Origin: Chara braunii
Taxonomy: Eukaryota; Streptophyta; Charophyceae; Charales; Characeae
Length of the DNA: 31,461 bases
Reading direction: 5' to 3'
Assembly: GCA_003427395.1 (NCBI GenBank)
Contig: BFEA01000085.1
Coordinates: 1,650,778 to 1,682,238, forward strand
Numbering within the stretch: position 1 is the stretch's first letter; each line of letters opens with the position of its first letter. Under the pieces are notes generated by a model. It did no database searches. It saw only the letters and a list, made by a program, of their open reading frames with translations, and was not told where the DNA came from. A program made the position numbers and the translations under genes. This document shows positions 28,096 to 31,461 of the stretch, one piece after another.

Positions 28096-30203
28096 CCGAT
28101 GCGCTCGACAGATGGCGCCGTTGCCGGGAATCTCGGCTGCCTACCGGGGTCCTTAAGAGAATGAACCCAGGTTAAGTGTAGGCTGATGACCCAGGCAAAA
28201 CGACAAAAACTGTTAATGACGTTAAGTAAGTGGGTGATGAGTAGTAGCAATTGAAGTTTATGCATTTGCGGATCAAGGTACCATAGGGTAATACGGACGA
28301 TGTTTAGCGTATCTAATGTCATAGATTGATCGTCGTTCGCATTTGATGCGACTCTGCATATTCAGTTACCCAAGCAAGGATCTTTGGTACTTTACCATAG
28401 TCACTGAGCTGCCTAAGTTGTCATGTGCCTTAATAGAAGGAAAGTTCTTGAACCTTGTCAGATCATGGACTATGAAGGAGGAAACTACTGCCTGCCACAG
28501 AGAGGTAGGAGGTGAATCCCCAACTATTTTTTGTGTCAAGTGGGTTCATCTGCCTGCGAAGCGACAATGTATCCTGGAGTACGTATGGTGAGGTTGACTA
28601 CCTTATTGGCAAGGGTCTACAAGGAGCAAATGCTGGAATCGCAGGGAGATACAGTGAGGCTTGATCCATGAGCGGCGCTCAGGAAATAAGATGTTACCCC
28701 TTTGAGAAAGGGTTACACTGTCCCTCGACACAGTATACTTCTGTCAAAGTCAGGGAGTAGAGTTAATGCTCTCATTGTTAGTGTATCTGAGGACGTTTAT
28801 TATTGACAAATTGCATTTTTTGAACTAAGCATGACATTATTTGTTATGATTATAACCCCTTTTTCCTTGTCTTACATATATGTAAAGTTGGTTGGTCATT
28901 AAAGTTAAAAGTGGTGCTTATCCGTTTACTCGATAAAATACTATATTATTTCTCTTGGCAATAACTGCTACGAGTTTTAATATTCGCGACGGTATTATTA
29001 TTACAAGGCGTTATTGCTATTTATTTTCATGGGTGGTTGTAAAACGCTGGAATGAGCGAAGTTAGTAGAAGATACCTTGAAGTTTTGTAGGAGGAGGGTT
29101 TCAACATAATAACGAACGGCTTATGCTGGACGTTGTCTGTGATGGGCAGAATCCAGACTAAACAAAGAGAAGTCAAGATGTCATATGCGGAGGAGGATCC
29201 CAATATGACCCAGCCGGTTGAAAGAGAGGATGGACTCCAGATGTCTTTGCCTAGGCGAGTCAAGGAGAGAGAATATATCTCTTCCTTGTGGGGCATATTG
29301 CTGGGTATTGATATCTTTGTCTGGATTGAATCTGGCTTTGATGATGATCAAGACGGTGGTGCGATCGTGAGAGCGACCCTGTACGCATCATCATCATTTT
29401 GGGTAAAGCATGGGATTGAGCTGGCGCTTGGGCATGGGAGCCTGCTCGCAAGGCCCTTAAGGCTAATTGAGGCAGCTGCGGCGAAATGAGCAAGAGAAAG
29501 GTTTCATGAAGGAGAAGAGCAGGTTTCGACCCATATAGAGGTCAAGTGGGCCAGTGAGTTTGTGCTTCTTTCAGCGCCGTTACGTGCCATCCTGCCCAAG
29601 TTCCTCGTGAAAGAGTTTTTCGGGGGACGAGTAAGGATAGAGGCAACAACAGAAGTCGCTTTGAGGACGCGAGAATGGGGGTATAGGTGCTACACGTGTG
29701 AGCTGATATATGGCCTATACGTAGATTTAAGGTTTCTACCCCCTAGTTAGGGGCTTTAAAATATGGCCAATATTGTAGACGCCTATGCCTCCCCCGGATG
29801 AAAAGGTTGAAGGTTGGAGTGAGCTTCGAGCGGCGCCATGTCAATAGAGGGTGCCTCTATACTCAGTAAGCGCGTTCATCATTTGGCCGAAATTTCTAGA
29901 GACTCGTCTATGACTAGCTTGCTATCAAGTACGAGCACAGTGGCTAGTAGCAGTTGTAACATCTTCTACTATCAGTCTATTGCTTGTTTTAAGGGCTCTG
30001 TATCTGCGTAGGTTGTATATTCCCCATTGTACCCGTACGGTTAGAACAAGGGTAACTGGAGTTTAGAGCCTTGTTGGACGGACAGTGTAAGGGCTAGTGC
30101 GATTGAGTATTGACAATGTTAATTGCCCCTATTTGCTTTGAGCGTCTCGGGCTACAACCTGACGTTTCTTGCTTGTCAGATATACTAGGCCAATTGAAGC
30201 ATC
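28096..30203. other. No gene recognised; possible leader of downstream gag
   Basis: A 118-codon plus frame at 29133-29489 has no recognisable domain. A CCCCTA-GT-TAGGGG palindrome is at 29740-29753 and CCCTTT-GAG-AAAGGG near 28697. If the gag downstream is part of an LTR element, its LTR and leader should lie here, but I found no primer binding site or terminal repeat. Confidence 0.4.
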
Positions 30204-31322
30204 ATGGAGGAAGAAAGTGGTTTGGCCAAGATCCTGCACTGGAGGAGCTCATGTCTCACGAAGGTGCTGCTGCATGAGTCGGTGCACGACTCGATGACCC
30301 CTGATCTTCAGGCCCTGCTGTTTCGAGGAAGAGATTTGTTCGGCTTCCTGCATAACTACGATAACCTTAGCTGCATGAAGATGTGGGACGAGAAGGCAAT
30401 GTGCAATATGTTGCCACTATTCGTTGGTGAGGAGTTAAGTGAGGAGATATATACCCTCATGTTGAGGTCGCAAACCTGGTGCGAGTTTGAGAGTTCTTTA
30501 AGGTTAAGGTTTCCGGAAGGCGGAGTGGAGAGTCAACATCGTGGTAGCCCTGGGCAAATAACTGAGAATGTGCCTACGCAAAGAGGACTAAGCGGCATAC
30601 AAGAACAGATTGGGGTATTGGAATAAAGGATGGCGCGGCTCGAGGAGACCAGGAAGGGCAAGCGGAAAATTTCGGAAGGAACGTCAAGTGACCCAACCAG
30701 TGGGAAAGGAAAGGAGAAGTTAGATGGTAACCAAGGTCCTTCCCACCTCATGAAGGTTCAGAAAATGTGGTTTGGCGTTCAAGAGAGGGAAAAAGGCAAG
30801 GAGATAGTTAGGGAAGAAAAGGAGCACGAGCCTCCTAAGCTAACGAAGGCTCAGCGGAAGGCCAGAACCCTGGCCCAAGGAGATCAAGGTACTGGAAAGG
30901 GGCAGTGTTCAAGACATGCGACGACTGTCCCACAAGGACAAGGGAATAGTCTGGCTCCGATCGAGTCAGCATCATGTAGGTGGTGACCGACATGCAATCC
31001 AATGACTCCGTGGCCTATGTGTATGCCATGTGCACTAGGTGGTCAGGACCCTATAAGCCGATATGGACCTCACATCAACTCGCTAATGAGCTTGATACCG
31101 CCAGGACCTCCTACAAACCAAGCCCAACTTTTAGGATCGCCCCACCCACCAGCACACAAAGTGTCAAGGGGCAGTGCAACAAGCGACGGAGGGCGAGGGC
31201 AAGGTATTGGAAGAGGTCGCGGGAATGACAGACGTGGTAGCAATGAAGGCCGTGAAGGAGGCAGACGAGGTATTGGAGGTCGCGATGAGTGTCAACGAAA
31301 TCATAGGTGGAAGCAAAAGTGA
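30204..31322 (+). pseudogene. Gag of a second LTR retroelement, two premature stops
   Basis: One reading frame of about 372 codons from an ATG at 30204. Residues 47-100 resemble the gag capsid of Ty3/gypsy elements: DLFGFLHNYDNLS, then MCNMLPLFVGEEL and TWCEFESSLRLRF. A heptad-like stretch (IGVLE, stop, RMARLEET) is cut by TAA at 30624-30626, at a place where Gln would fit (one C-to-T change). A Lys-rich region follows, then TGA at 30984-30986, then Pro-rich and Arg/Gly-rich (GRGQGIGRGRGNDRR) sequence to the terminal TGA. Pol would lie beyond the right edge. Opposite in strand to the element at 11-15.8 kb, and its Gly/Arg region is different. Confidence 0.65.
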
Positions 31323-31461
31323 GAGGGAAGCTAAAGCGTCAAGCATAACCCCTTGAATACGGTAGAGGGTTGTGCGAATTGTATGAGAAAGATTTGGAGA
31401 ATTAGATAAGTTGTATTCATAAGTAAGAAAACCCTGTTGTACGGCCGTCATTAGAGGTGAA

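Noticed and set aside
29133-29489. 118-codon plus-strand open frame
   Set aside because: No recognisable domain, no support from neighbours, and an overlapping 77-codon frame on the other strand; could be retroelement leader.

Overview
The window looks like eukaryotic nuclear DNA of the repeat-rich, gene-poor kind. I find no intact host gene, no tRNA and no rRNA. What can be read is transposon wreckage, microsatellites and several families of interspersed or tandem repeats. Evidence for a eukaryote: a decayed Ty3/gypsy-order retrotransposon (gag, protease, RT, RNase H, integrase), long AAT, CA/GT and GATA microsatellites, pyrimidine-rich tracts and an assembly gap. The lineage cannot be settled from sequence alone; the RT and integrase are of a type I associate with fungi and algae rather than vertebrates, but this is a weak inference.

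Layout. 0.9-2.6 kb: degenerate ~33-bp minisatellite plus AT-rich segment (composite repeat, locus 1). 3.0-5.8 kb: AAT and CA microsatellites, and a ~170-bp unit repeated three times between CA tracts. 5.8-6.6 kb: pyrimidine-rich DNA with a 39-bp duplication. 7.1-8.4 kb: a dense run of perfect short hairpins. 8.3-9.1 kb: interspersed repeat family A, copy 1. 9.6-10.4 kb: composite repeat, locus 2. 11.0-15.8 kb: minus-strand Ty3/gypsy remnant with many stops and frameshifts. 16.2-17.3 kb: isolated hairpins and a family B copy. 17.7-18.0 kb: GT and GATA microsatellites around a 104-bp gap. 19.4-20.0 kb: family A copy 2, inverted. 20.4-21.4 kb: tandem ~160-186-bp repeat (family B). 23.9-24.0 kb: CTG-rich 36-bp repeat. 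24.7-25.9 kb: an array of about fifteen hairpins sharing a TAAGTT loop. 26.3-26.5 kb: short direct repeats. 27.3-28.1 kb: family A copy 3. 30.2-31.3 kb: plus-strand gag pseudogene of a second retroelement that runs off the right edge.

The most striking signal is that in at least four repeat families the copies keep the ability to form a hairpin while the stem sequence changes by paired substitutions. The clearest case is the 24.7-25.9 kb array: a fixed hexaloop, an inner CCCT/AGGG stem that becomes CCCC/GGGG in one unit, and outer arms rewritten from unit to unit yet still complementary. This can mean selection on a folded RNA or DNA structure, or arm-to-arm copying (template switching or gene conversion) that keeps palindromes symmetrical. 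The sequence alone does not decide between these.
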